A program made the position numbers and the translations under genes. From Sphingosinicella sp. (GTDB lineage Bacteria > Pseudomonadota > Alphaproteobacteria > Sphingomonadales > Sphingomonadaceae), in NCBI RefSeq assembly GCF_013911755.1, contig NZ_JACESP010000003.1, forward strand, positions 1-64,000: a DNA stretch of 64,000 nucleotides, written 5' to 3'. Below the pieces are notes generated by a model. The model had not been told where the DNA came from. It was given only the letters and a program-made list of their open reading frames with translations, and made no database searches. Positions 8,858 through 15,985 of this stretch are shown piece by piece. The stretch's first letter is position 1; each line of letters begins with the position of its first letter.

Positions 8858-9066
8858 CGCCAGCCATAAGCCTCGAACTCATCGCAGATCGCCTTGATCG
8901 CGTCGAGCAGTTCAGCCTCGGAAAGGCTTGGCGGCGGCTCGCGGTAGTAGGTCGAGCGGGCGATCTTCATCAGCTGGCAGCCCCGCTCGATGGATATACC
9001 GCTGGGCCGGCGATCGCGGATGTAGGCGCGCTTCTCGCGCGCTGTGTGCTGCGAGCAGCCCCTTTT
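8853..9066 (-). pseudogene. IS3-family transposase OrfB, N-terminal fragment
   Basis: In the -1 frame relative to orfA the strand reads ISIERGCQLMKIARSTYYRE and continues EAELLDAIKAICDEFEAYGWRRV, the usual start of an IS3 OrfB. The shift from orfA to this frame can occur at the A-rich slippery run CTAAAAGGGG (9059-9068), as in other IS3 elements that make an OrfAB fusion. The frame is cut at 8853 by the IS21-family element and continues at 6518. Confidence 0.85.
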
Positions 9067-9323
9067 AGAAACTCAAGCTCGAGCGCCTGCTTGCCGACCA
9101 GGCGTTCGAGTGCGGCGATCCGCGCCTCGTACTGCTGGATCAGGTCGGCCGCGTGGGCATCGTCGTCGAAGGCTCCTGCTTCGTACTTCTCGATCCAGAC
9201 ACGGACCAGCTGGCGGGAAATGTCATGGCGCTTCGAGAGCCCATGAAGCGTCTCACCCCCGAGGTACTCCTGGACGACCTGCCGCTTGAACTCGAGGCTG
9301 TGGGATCGGTGTTGTCTCGACAT
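8970..9323 (-). CDS. IS3-family transposase OrfA
   Basis: This 117-residue protein has an N-terminal helix-turn-helix of the IS3 OrfA type (SLEFKRQVVQEYLGGETLHGLSKRH) and a leucine-zipper-like segment (YEARIAALERLVGKQALELEFLK) used for multimerisation. It begins at ATG 9323, about 50 bases inside the right inverted repeat. After ELEFLKGA the natural product shifts by -1 into orfB; without the shift, translation runs to the stop at 8970. The gene is intact, but OrfAB cannot be made because orfB is interrupted. Confidence 0.9.
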   Translation of the reverse strand: MSRQHRSHSLEFKRQVVQEYLGGETLHGLSKRHDISRQLVRVWIEKYEAGAFDDDAHAADLIQQYEARIAALERLVGKQALELEFLKGAARSTQRARSAPTSAIAGPAVYPSSGAAS

Positions 9324-9487
9324 AGGCTCTTCTCCAGGAGCCCGACACCAGGGTCAAACAATCTCATTCCGCGTGTCCGACCCAAAGGGCCCACTCCACT
9401 CGGGGGTCAAGATCCCGCGCCGGTTGACAGCCAACGATTATTCCTCCGAAGTATCCCATGTGCGGGCTCGGTCGGCACGTACACCCT

Positions 9488-10693
9488 CTACCCATTCGAG
9501 GTCCGTCTCTCCGCGTTTCCAATAACCCGCAGCCCATCCTTGCGCACACGCAGATAGGCTTCGCGGCCGTCAGCGTTCGGATCGAAGCGAAGCTCGTGCG
9601 GTCGAAATCGCGCCCAGTCACCCAAGCCGAGATCGTCGGCCTCTTCCTCAGCCTTTTCCGGCTTCGGCGGCACCTCTTCAAAGACGGCGTAGTCGCGCTC
9701 AGGTCCGTCCTCACTCGTCGAGAACTGGTGCACCGACAACTCGGTCCCATCGGGAACGTCCAAAGGATCGACGCGGGACGCATGATGAAAAAGCACGACA
9801 TTGCGCTGATCGCCCGGCTGCTGGACCGAACGGAAGAGGATGCCGTCCAGGCCCGGCGCGGGTCGCCGCGCAAGATAGCCGGCAATCATCTGCGTGATCA
9901 GATACTCGGTCGGCTCGTCGTCCGGCATCACTGGCGTCGTGATCCGGTCGCTCAGCCGCGCCATGAATTTCGCGAGCGCAAGGCGCCTCTCATAGTCAGG
10001 CTCGAACAGGCTGCCCTCGACATACAGCGACTGCAGCGCCGTTACGTCCAGGAGACGCACGTCCCTCAACAACTCGAACTCGCCTATGACGGCCCTGCTG
10101 CCGACCGGCGGCCGCACCTCGGCGAGCGCCACCTCGGGATCGGATGCGCCATAGAAAGCCGCAATGCCATGGGCGTTCATCCGCCCGGCTCTCGCTTTCG
10201 TGGCCGGCGGGGGTCCTAGGTGAAGGTCCGGCCGCAATAGCGCGTCGTCCAGCTCGGTGTCTTGATGGAACGCCCGTGCCCGGAAGAAGGTCTTGATCTC
10301 GTGATCGGGGCCGGCGGTCACGATCACCGGCTTGCCATCCCGCGTGACCTGCCCGTCGACTTCGTCGAACAGGCAACCCATCAGGGCCTCGGCGGCAGGA
10401 TTGAAGTAGCGCGCCTCGACCTTCAGCGAGCGTTCCAGCTCGTGCCACTCTGCCGCGATCTCGCGATCGTCGACCCCCTTCGACTCATAGTGGCTGTCGC
10501 CTCCGAACTCGCATTCGTCGCCCATCTGCGCCGCTTCGAGATCCGCGTGTCGTTCCTCAAGGATGTCGAGTACGGCTTGAGCAAGCTCCTCGCTGATCGA
10601 GGCAGCATCGGCTATCGCGTAGAGCACCGGTTCGCCATGACGGTACCACTCAAAACTGATCTCGCGGTCGCGGATCAGCATTTCCTCGAACAT
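9488..10693 (-). CDS. RES-domain protein with N-terminal HEPN/RES-associated region (N-terminus cut by a stop codon)
   Basis: The open frame from ATG 10693 encodes 401 residues. The central part (about residues 140-320) looks like a RES domain, a fold found in NAD+-degrading toxins: FFRARAF with the conserved Arg, GRMNAHGIAAFYGASDPEVALAEVR with Tyr and Glu, and LRDVRLLDVTALQS. In the same frame upstream, a zinc-finger-like segment (CRGC and CAFC) with VGEDFLRGLIDQDG, and farther up ATG 10903 (MANDKDDE), match the N-terminal domain that usually precedes RES in this family. A TAA at 10877-10879 (codon 9) separates the two. The gene is either mutated or starts late. The Glu-rich C-terminal tail is unusual. 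It is transcribed away from the operon at 11011, sharing the spacer. Confidence 0.7.
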   Translation of the reverse strand: MFEEMLIRDREISFEWYRHGEPVLYAIADAASISEELAQAVLDILEERHADLEAAQMGDECEFGGDSHYESKGVDDREIAAEWHELERSLKVEARYFNPAAEALMGCLFDEVDGQVTRDGKPVIVTAGPDHEIKTFFRARAFHQDTELDDALLRPDLHLGPPPATKARAGRMNAHGIAAFYGASDPEVALAEVRPPVGSRAVIGEFELLRDVRLLDVTALQSLYVEGSLFEPDYERRLALAKFMARLSDRITTPVMPDDEPTEYLITQMIAGYLARRPAPGLDGILFRSVQQPGDQRNVVLFHHASRVDPLDVPDGTELSVHQFSTSEDGPERDYAVFEEVPPKPEKAEEEADDLGLGDWARFRPHELRFDPNADGREAYLRVRKDGLRVIGNAERRTSNG

Positions 10694-10903
10694 ATCGGGA
10701 TCGGGCGACGTACGTTCGAAATGGCGGTCGAATGCGCCTTCGACATGGTCTGCTAGCTCCTCGACCGTAATCGTCGCTTCCTCCTCGGCACCGCAGAACG
10801 CGCACTCCGCTACGACGCCGTCTTGATCGATCAGCCCGCGAAGGAAGTCCTCGCCGACACAGCCGCGGCAGACCCGTTACTCATCATCCTTATCATTCGC
10901 CAT

Positions 10904-11010
10904 CGACTCCTCCCGCGGAAGATCGCTCTATCCGGTAAGCGTGGTATTGCCATTTTACGTAAAATGATATAGTTACGTCAAACAATGATTCTGCGTGAAG
11001 GGCCAACCCT
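10904..11010. promoter_or_regulatory. Divergent promoter region with a 14-bp perfect palindrome
   Basis: The spacer between the RES gene and the operon at 11011 is AT-rich compared with its surroundings. ATTTTACGTAAAAT (10952-10965) is a perfect palindrome, and its core TTACGT (10955-10960) recurs at 10973-10978, 18 bases further on. A weak promoter for the rightward operon, TATTGC-N17-TATAGT (10945-10973), would span it. Inferred: an operator for a dimeric regulator that could control both directions. The regulator is not identified. Confidence 0.5.
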
Positions 11011-11946
11011 ATGGAGTTCCGCTCGCCTACCGTCGCCGCCCAGCAGAACGCCGAGGCAATCGCCTATCTCACCAAGAACCTCGCAGATCAGGACGCCGGT
11101 CGCGCCCAGGTCAATGAGCTGATCCATGAGCTTGGCAACGCGGTTGACCGCTATCCCGACTGGCATCCCATCCTTACCGCGGCCGCACGGAAGGCTGGTG
11201 AGCACATCTCCAGCATAGAACAGCTCGAAGCCTATAAAGGCATCGACCACACGCGGCAGTTCGTCCGCGGCTTCGTGACCTGCCCCTATTCGCGCGAAAG
11301 AGCCGATAAGATCGTGGCCTCGGTAGGGAAGATACCAGACTTATATGCGCGCAGGCTCGACACACCGCTTTACGCGAACGATGCCCACCCGGTCGTCGTC
11401 GTCGCCATGAACGTCGAACTGGAGGCCGATGGCACCATCCGCAGCCGAGACGCGATCGCCTGGTTCGTGCAGCGTGCCGCGGCCTCTGCCAACGGTGCTC
11501 AAGTGGCGGAGACTTGGTGGAACATCCGCTCCCATATTCTCGGCAAGCCGCACGGCTCGCGATCGTCGCTCTTTGTGAACCAGCATGCCGGCCTTCACAT
11601 GCGCAAAATCCTCGAGGCAATGAACGCCAGCGGCATGTTCGGCCCCGTCCTCGAATACTCGCTCGACATGCTATCACCCAAGAAGCGCGATGCCGTTGCC
11701 CGGACACTCCTCCGAAGCGCGATAGATGCTTGGGATGGGGAGAGCCCCTCATTCGAATTCGAGCTGCGCGGCGAGACCTGCATGGCGGCCATTCGGGACA
11801 CCTGGAGCGACGGTATGGAATTGTCCATCCGCATCGAAATCGGCAAGCACGACCTTTACGTCACTGGGTTCCACTACCCAAAGGAAGACAAGATCACGCA
11901 TGCGGACCCCACCGGCCGCCGCGATGTTGCGGAAAAGTTCTTATAG
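11011..11946 (+). CDS. Hypothetical protein (311 aa), first gene of a putative defence operon
   Basis: I do not recognise this protein. It starts at ATG 11011 after GAAGGGCC and contains no signal peptide or membrane helices. The N-terminal third is helical and charged; the middle (TCPYSRERADKIVASVG) and the end (ELSIRIEIGKHDLYVTGFHYPKED) look globular, with alternating beta-strand-like patterns near the C-terminus. No nuclease, ATPase or nucleotidyltransferase motif is visible. It is followed after 5-65 bases by a Shedu-like nuclease gene and then, with an ATGA overlap, by an Mrr-like nuclease, all on one strand. That suggests a sensor, adaptor or regulatory role in a three-gene system. This role is inference from position only. 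Confidence 0.7.
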   Translation: MEFRSPTVAAQQNAEAIAYLTKNLADQDAGRAQVNELIHELGNAVDRYPDWHPILTAAARKAGEHISSIEQLEAYKGIDHTRQFVRGFVTCPYSRERADKIVASVGKIPDLYARRLDTPLYANDAHPVVVVAMNVELEADGTIRSRDAIAWFVQRAAASANGAQVAETWWNIRSHILGKPHGSRSSLFVNQHAGLHMRKILEAMNASGMFGPVLEYSLDMLSPKKRDAVARTLLRSAIDAWDGESPSFEFELRGETCMAAIRDTWSDGMELSIRIEIGKHDLYVTGFHYPKEDKITHADPTGRRDVAEKFL

Positions 11947-12011
11947 GATCCATGCCCCGAACAGCGGCCCGTCGCCCCCGCCAACAACTTGGACAAGAGA
12001 TAACGGTCATC

Positions 12012-12896
12012 ATGCGAGAAGTGCCCAACGAAGCGCTAGCCTCCGCGTTCGAGCAGCTTCTCGACGACGCGGACAAAGACGAGAACGACGTTCAGGCTTT
12101 TTTGGAACAGCACACCGAGCTGCTCGACACCAGCCCTTGGCTGCTCAATCACCGCCTTCACATGAACTGCGTGATTGCGAAGTTCCCGATCGGCGGCCGG
12201 ACGGCTGACTTTGCCTATCTCACCAAATCATCCGACCGATGGACCTTCGTGCTCGTCGAAATCGAGCGTGCCAGCAAGCCGCTTTTCACCTCCAGCAGCA
12301 AGCACGTTGGCAACTCGTCGGAATTCAATGAGGCGCTCGCCCAAACCGCCGTATGGCGCGACCATTGGGAGCAACATCAAGCGGAAGTGCGCGAGCGTCT
12401 TCTGCCGCTGCTCGTCCCGCCCCCGATGGCGCGGAATCGCATCGAACTGCGCCGAGTCCTAGTCATCGGTCGGTCGACCGGAAAGGATTTCAGCCAGGCA
12501 CAGCGCGATCGTATCGCTAGCATCGAGGAGGATCAGAAGATCAAGATCCTCACCTATGACTCGCTCCTGCGGAGCTACCGATCCGGATGGGGCGAGAAGA
12601 AGTGCGTCCTGTCGCCGCGCTCCACCGGCTATGCGATCAAGCACCTGGACGGCTGGCCCAAGCTGATCTTCGCCTATGTCCTGCCCGAGCACCTCTCTGT
12701 GCCGGCATCGATCGAGGCACGGCTGAAGACGGAGGGCTACCAGATGCACGCGTGGCGCAACAATCAGCTGCTGCGTTTCAACGAGAAATGGGCAACCGAG
12801 CCGACCGACGAGGAGGCCGGCGACGTGCACCCTGCGGTGCTCAGGGTCATTCGCGCCGCTGACAGAGCGCGCCCATCAAAGGCGAAGCGGCGATGA
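12012..12896 (+). CDS. Shedu-like (DUF4263) immune nuclease
   Basis: The 294-residue protein resembles the C-terminal nuclease domain of SduA. It has NDVQAFLEQHTELLD (26-40), the GGRTADFAYL strand with Asp66, the catalytic-type strand FVLVEIERASKPLF with Glu83 and Glu85, the helix EALAQTAVWRDHWEQH (107-122), and the late element RRVLVIGRSTGKDF followed by ITYDSLL-like ILTYDSLL. Shedu proteins are PD-(D/E)xK nucleases that restrict phages. Here the usual E-x-K triad reads E-I-E, which may affect catalysis. The N-terminal sensor domain seen in many Shedu proteins is absent. ATG 11952, in frame and only 5 bases after the previous gene, is an alternative start. The end overlaps the next gene by ATGA. 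Confidence 0.75.
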   Translation: MREVPNEALASAFEQLLDDADKDENDVQAFLEQHTELLDTSPWLLNHRLHMNCVIAKFPIGGRTADFAYLTKSSDRWTFVLVEIERASKPLFTSSSKHVGNSSEFNEALAQTAVWRDHWEQHQAEVRERLLPLLVPPPMARNRIELRRVLVIGRSTGKDFSQAQRDRIASIEEDQKIKILTYDSLLRSYRSGWGEKKCVLSPRSTGYAIKHLDGWPKLIFAYVLPEHLSVPASIEARLKTEGYQMHAWRNNQLLRFNEKWATEPTDEEAGDVHPAVLRVIRAADRARPSKAKRR

Positions 12897-13759
12897 GCAG
12901 CCTGCGCTCGATCGAGCTTGGGCTGATCGACGAGGTCTTCCGCGGCGGCGAGAAGGGCTATGTGCTCGATTTCTCGAACCGGACCTTCGCCGAGTTCTTT
13001 GTGCGGGAGCTCGATATCGACATTGACGCCCCTCAATACGCCGTCGATGGGTCCTCCAAGGCTAAGCGGTTGCGCTGCTTTCTGGGCCAAGTGGACGACG
13101 GGACGGCAGCGCGGACACTGCGCGTCCTCTGGGAGCAACGTGAGGCGCTCCGTGGGCCCGGCACGCCGGATCCGATGCCTCGGGCAGCCGCTCAGGTCGC
13201 CGGATTAATCGCCAGGCTCGAAGGCACCGCTCCGCTCACGCCAGACAACGTCGTGCCGGCGCCGATGCTCGATGCGATCGATTTCGCACGGCTGCGAGAC
13301 CGGCTGATCGCCATTCGTGATCTTGAGCCGCATCGCCGAGGCTATGACTTCGAGCGTTTCCTCACCGAACTCTTCGACGGCTTCCGTCTGAAAGCGCGCG
13401 AGCCCTTCCGCCTCGACGGCGAGCAAATCGACGGCAGCTTCGAACTCGGGAACGAGACCTACCTGGTCGAAGCGAAGTGGCTCAACCGCAAGGTCGGCGT
13501 TGCTGAACTCCACACCTTCCACGGCAAGGTGGAGCAGAAAGCGTCTTGGGCGCGTGGGGTGTTCATCAGCTTTGGCGGCTTCACTGAAGAGGGACTCCGA
13601 GCGTTCGGTCGCGGCAAACGCGTGATCGGTGTTGAGGGCAAGGATCTGTACGATGCGCTGGACCGCTGTATCGGCATCGATCGGCTGCTGGCGCTTAAGG
13701 TGCGCCGCGCCGCCGAGACCGGGGAGGTATTCGCGCCTCTCGCAGGTCTAATGCCCTGA
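12893..13759 (+). CDS. AbiJ-NTD-like / Mrr-like restriction endonuclease fusion
   Basis: The 288-residue protein has two parts. Residues 1-70 (SIELGLIDEVF, KGYVLDFSNRTFAEFF, SSKAKRLRCFL) match an N-terminal domain often fused to effector domains of abortive-infection proteins (AbiJ-NTD type). Residues 145-250 form an Mrr-cat-like PD-(D/E)xK nuclease: RGYDFERFLTELF with Glu154, EQIDGSFE with Asp180, and YLVEAKW with Glu193 and Lys195. The ATG overlaps the stop of the Shedu-like gene, so the two nucleases are translationally coupled. Inferred role: an effector that cleaves DNA upon infection. A stand-alone AbiJ-like system is the alternative reading. Confidence 0.78.
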   Translation: MSSLRSIELGLIDEVFRGGEKGYVLDFSNRTFAEFFVRELDIDIDAPQYAVDGSSKAKRLRCFLGQVDDGTAARTLRVLWEQREALRGPGTPDPMPRAAAQVAGLIARLEGTAPLTPDNVVPAPMLDAIDFARLRDRLIAIRDLEPHRRGYDFERFLTELFDGFRLKAREPFRLDGEQIDGSFELGNETYLVEAKWLNRKVGVAELHTFHGKVEQKASWARGVFISFGGFTEEGLRAFGRGKRVIGVEGKDLYDALDRCIGIDRLLALKVRRAAETGEVFAPLAGLMP

Positions 13760-14221
13760 GTCGTTGAACGTACGGGCGCAAAGCCGACCGGCTGATCTGC
13801 GCGACACGAATGACGGGTTTCAGCAAGAGCCGCCGCTCACATCGAAGACGCTGAACCTCTTGAGCTGGTCGAGTGCTGCCCGTGCGATCGGCACCAGTAG
13901 CGTGGCAAGTGCCGCCGCCAAAGGCGCCATCCGGTAGGTTGATTCGGATCCCTCAAACCTGCCTTTCATCTGTCAAACGGCCACACCGGTTCGTCAAATG
14001 GGTTTGGGACATTCCCGCCGTCCGCGGGCCTGAAGACGAAAGTCTGCTTTTGGCAAAACCGGCCTTGCCTAGGCGGTTAGCTGCTACTTTTGATCTGACT
14101 TTGCGACAAGAATCCTGAGCCACTAAGGAGCAATAAGCGGTAATGGGGGTGGTGCGGTGCTCGTCATGTCCGTTCCTATTGGCGAGAATCCGGGGAAGTT
14201 CGCCAATCGGGGGTGAAGAGC
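13760..14221. other. Intergenic region between the nuclease operon and Gabija
   Basis: About 460 bases with no gene I can support. An 81-codon open frame (13873-14118) has Pro/Arg-rich composition and no ribosome-binding site. The segment presumably holds the end of one operon and the promoter of gajA; no clear hairpin terminator or -35/-10 pair stands out. Confidence 0.5.
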
Positions 14222-15985
14222 ATGCATCTGGCGCAGCTGACGATCAAGAATTTCAGGCGTATTGCCGAGGCGACCTTGCTCTTCCGGCCCGGCCTCAACG
14301 TTATCGTCGGGCCCAACAATATCGGCAAGACTGCGGTGGTCGACGGCCTGCGCGCGCTGCTCGCTGGCGTCGACGATCCCTATCCTCGCTTCACGCTGGA
14401 CGACATCCATCTACCCAAGGGGGGCACGGCATCCGGCGAGATACTCTTCGAATATGTCTTCCGCGGGCTCAGTCTGGATGACGAGGCCGACTTCATCCAT
14501 GCACTGCGGGAGCGTGAAGACGGGACAATCGAAGCCGTGATGGGTGTGACCTACGGCGATGCCGATAAGTCCGGTCGCCTTAAGCCGCGGCGCTGGTGCG
14601 GCGACTTCAACGAAATCGCGATGACCTCCGCGATGCTAGAGAACCTGCGGAGCGTCTATCTCCAGCCACTGCGCGATGCCGAGCTCGGCCTGCGGCCCAG
14701 CCGCAACAGCCAGTTGTCGCGGCTGCTGCATCTCCTATCCGACGATGCCGGCAAGGTCGCGATCGCGACGGCACTCCGCCAGCTCGACGTTACACTGCGT
14801 GGCCATAAGCCGATCATGGATACGCACGCAGCGATCACCAGCCGGCACGGCGCAATGTTAGGTCCAAAGCTTGCCCAGGCGGTCGAAGTCGGGCTCGCCG
14901 GGACCGATTTCAGCAAGCTCGCAGCGCGCCTGTCGCTCGTCGTCGACACGTTCGAGATCGAGCGCAACGGCCTCGGCTACAACAATCTAATCTACATGGC
15001 GGTGGTGCTAAGCGAACTCGCTAAGAATGCCGACGCCGCCTTTCGCAGCCTAATTGTCGAGGAGCCCGAGGCGCACCTCCATCCCCAGCTTCAGGCCGTT
15101 CTGCTGCGCTATCTTGCCGAGATTGATTCGAGCACGACGGGCGAACATGCGGTCCAGGTGTTTGTCACCAGTCACTCGCCGAACTTCGCCAGCATCGCCG
15201 ATCTCGACTCGGTCGTCTGCCTGGTCGAAGCGGGCGGCACCGCGACCGCCTTCCACCCCCGCACCGTGCCGTTCGGCAAGGGCAAGCGCGAGAAGCTCGC
15301 CCGCTATCTCGATGTCACCCGAGCAGAGCTTTTCTTCGCGCGACGCGCGCTGTTCGTCGAAGGCGCCGCCGAATTGCTGCTCGTCAGCGTGCTGGCGAAC
15401 GTCCTCGGGCACGACTTACGCGACCACGGGGTCAGCCTGATCAGCGTGGAGGGGCTGAACTTCGACTGCTTCATGCCGCTGTTCGGCGACAAGGCCATCG
15501 CCATCCCTGTCGCGGTCCTCACCGATGCCGATCCGAGCATCAAGGTTCCTAAGCCTGGAACCAAGCCAGGTGAGAAAGTGAAGTACGACACGGTGGCGCT
15601 CTATCCCACGCTCGCCGACGTCATCGAACCCTCGGCCACCGCGCAATCAATGCTGGCGTTGCAGGACAGCTTGGTGAAGGTGTTCCACGGCCAAAAAACC
15701 TTCGAATATGATCTCGCGCTCATCGCTGGAAACCGCCCAACGATGTTGGCGGCGCTCAAAGACCTTCATCCTCAAATTGCCGAAGATCTCGCGGCCGAGG
15801 TCGGCGCTGCGGTTGGCGAGGCCGAAAAGGCGAAGGTCCTGTTCAGGGGCATGTTCGAGCGCGACAACGGTAACGTGTCGAAGGGTCGCTTCGCGCAGGC
15901 GTTGGCATCGCAGATCCAGGACAACAAGCTCGCGATCACCGCGCCGGCCTATATCCGCGACGCGATCGAGCATGTCTGCCAATGA
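14222..15985 (+). CDS. gajA: Gabija protein GajA, OLD-family ATPase-TOPRIM nuclease
   Basis: GajA is the sequence-specific DNA nicking component of Gabija, inhibited by normal nucleotide levels and released when phage activity depletes them. The 587-residue protein has Walker A GPNNIGKT (30-37), the signature-like GYNNLIYMAVVLSEL, Walker B LIVEEPEAHLHPQ and H-loop VTSHSPNF of the ABC ATPase domain. The TOPRIM nuclease follows, with ALFVEGAAELLLVSVLA and AVLTDADPS. The length agrees with known GajA (about 580). ATG 14222 follows GGTGAAG; GTG 14213 is a possible earlier start. The stop overlaps the gajB start by ATGA. Confidence 0.92.
   Translation: MHLAQLTIKNFRRIAEATLLFRPGLNVIVGPNNIGKTAVVDGLRALLAGVDDPYPRFTLDDIHLPKGGTASGEILFEYVFRGLSLDDEADFIHALREREDGTIEAVMGVTYGDADKSGRLKPRRWCGDFNEIAMTSAMLENLRSVYLQPLRDAELGLRPSRNSQLSRLLHLLSDDAGKVAIATALRQLDVTLRGHKPIMDTHAAITSRHGAMLGPKLAQAVEVGLAGTDFSKLAARLSLVVDTFEIERNGLGYNNLIYMAVVLSELAKNADAAFRSLIVEEPEAHLHPQLQAVLLRYLAEIDSSTTGEHAVQVFVTSHSPNFASIADLDSVVCLVEAGGTATAFHPRTVPFGKGKREKLARYLDVTRAELFFARRALFVEGAAELLLVSVLANVLGHDLRDHGVSLISVEGLNFDCFMPLFGDKAIAIPVAVLTDADPSIKVPKPGTKPGEKVKYDTVALYPTLADVIEPSATAQSMLALQDSLVKVFHGQKTFEYDLALIAGNRPTMLAALKDLHPQIAEDLAAEVGAAVGEAEKAKVLFRGMFERDNGNVSKGRFAQALASQIQDNKLAITAPAYIRDAIEHVCQ

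Larger units (their letters stand above)
5810..9398 (-). mobile_element. IS3-family insertion sequence, interrupted by an IS21-family element
   Basis: Perfect 25-bp inverted repeats bound the element: 5810-5834, starting TGGAGTGGGCCCTTTGGG, and its reverse complement at 9374-9398. Inside are orfA (8970-9323) and orfB, the latter split by an IS21-family insertion at 6524-8852. No target duplication is visible directly outside these repeats (GTT versus CTC). A further TTGACCC arm is found outside both ends (from 5799 on the left, to 9410 on the right), separated by 4 and 5 variable bases, so the true ends may lie slightly further out. The genes read leftward. Confidence 0.85.

Noticed and set aside
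13873-14118. 81-codon open frame between the Mrr-like gene and gajA
   Set aside because: No ribosome-binding site, biased composition, no family pattern.
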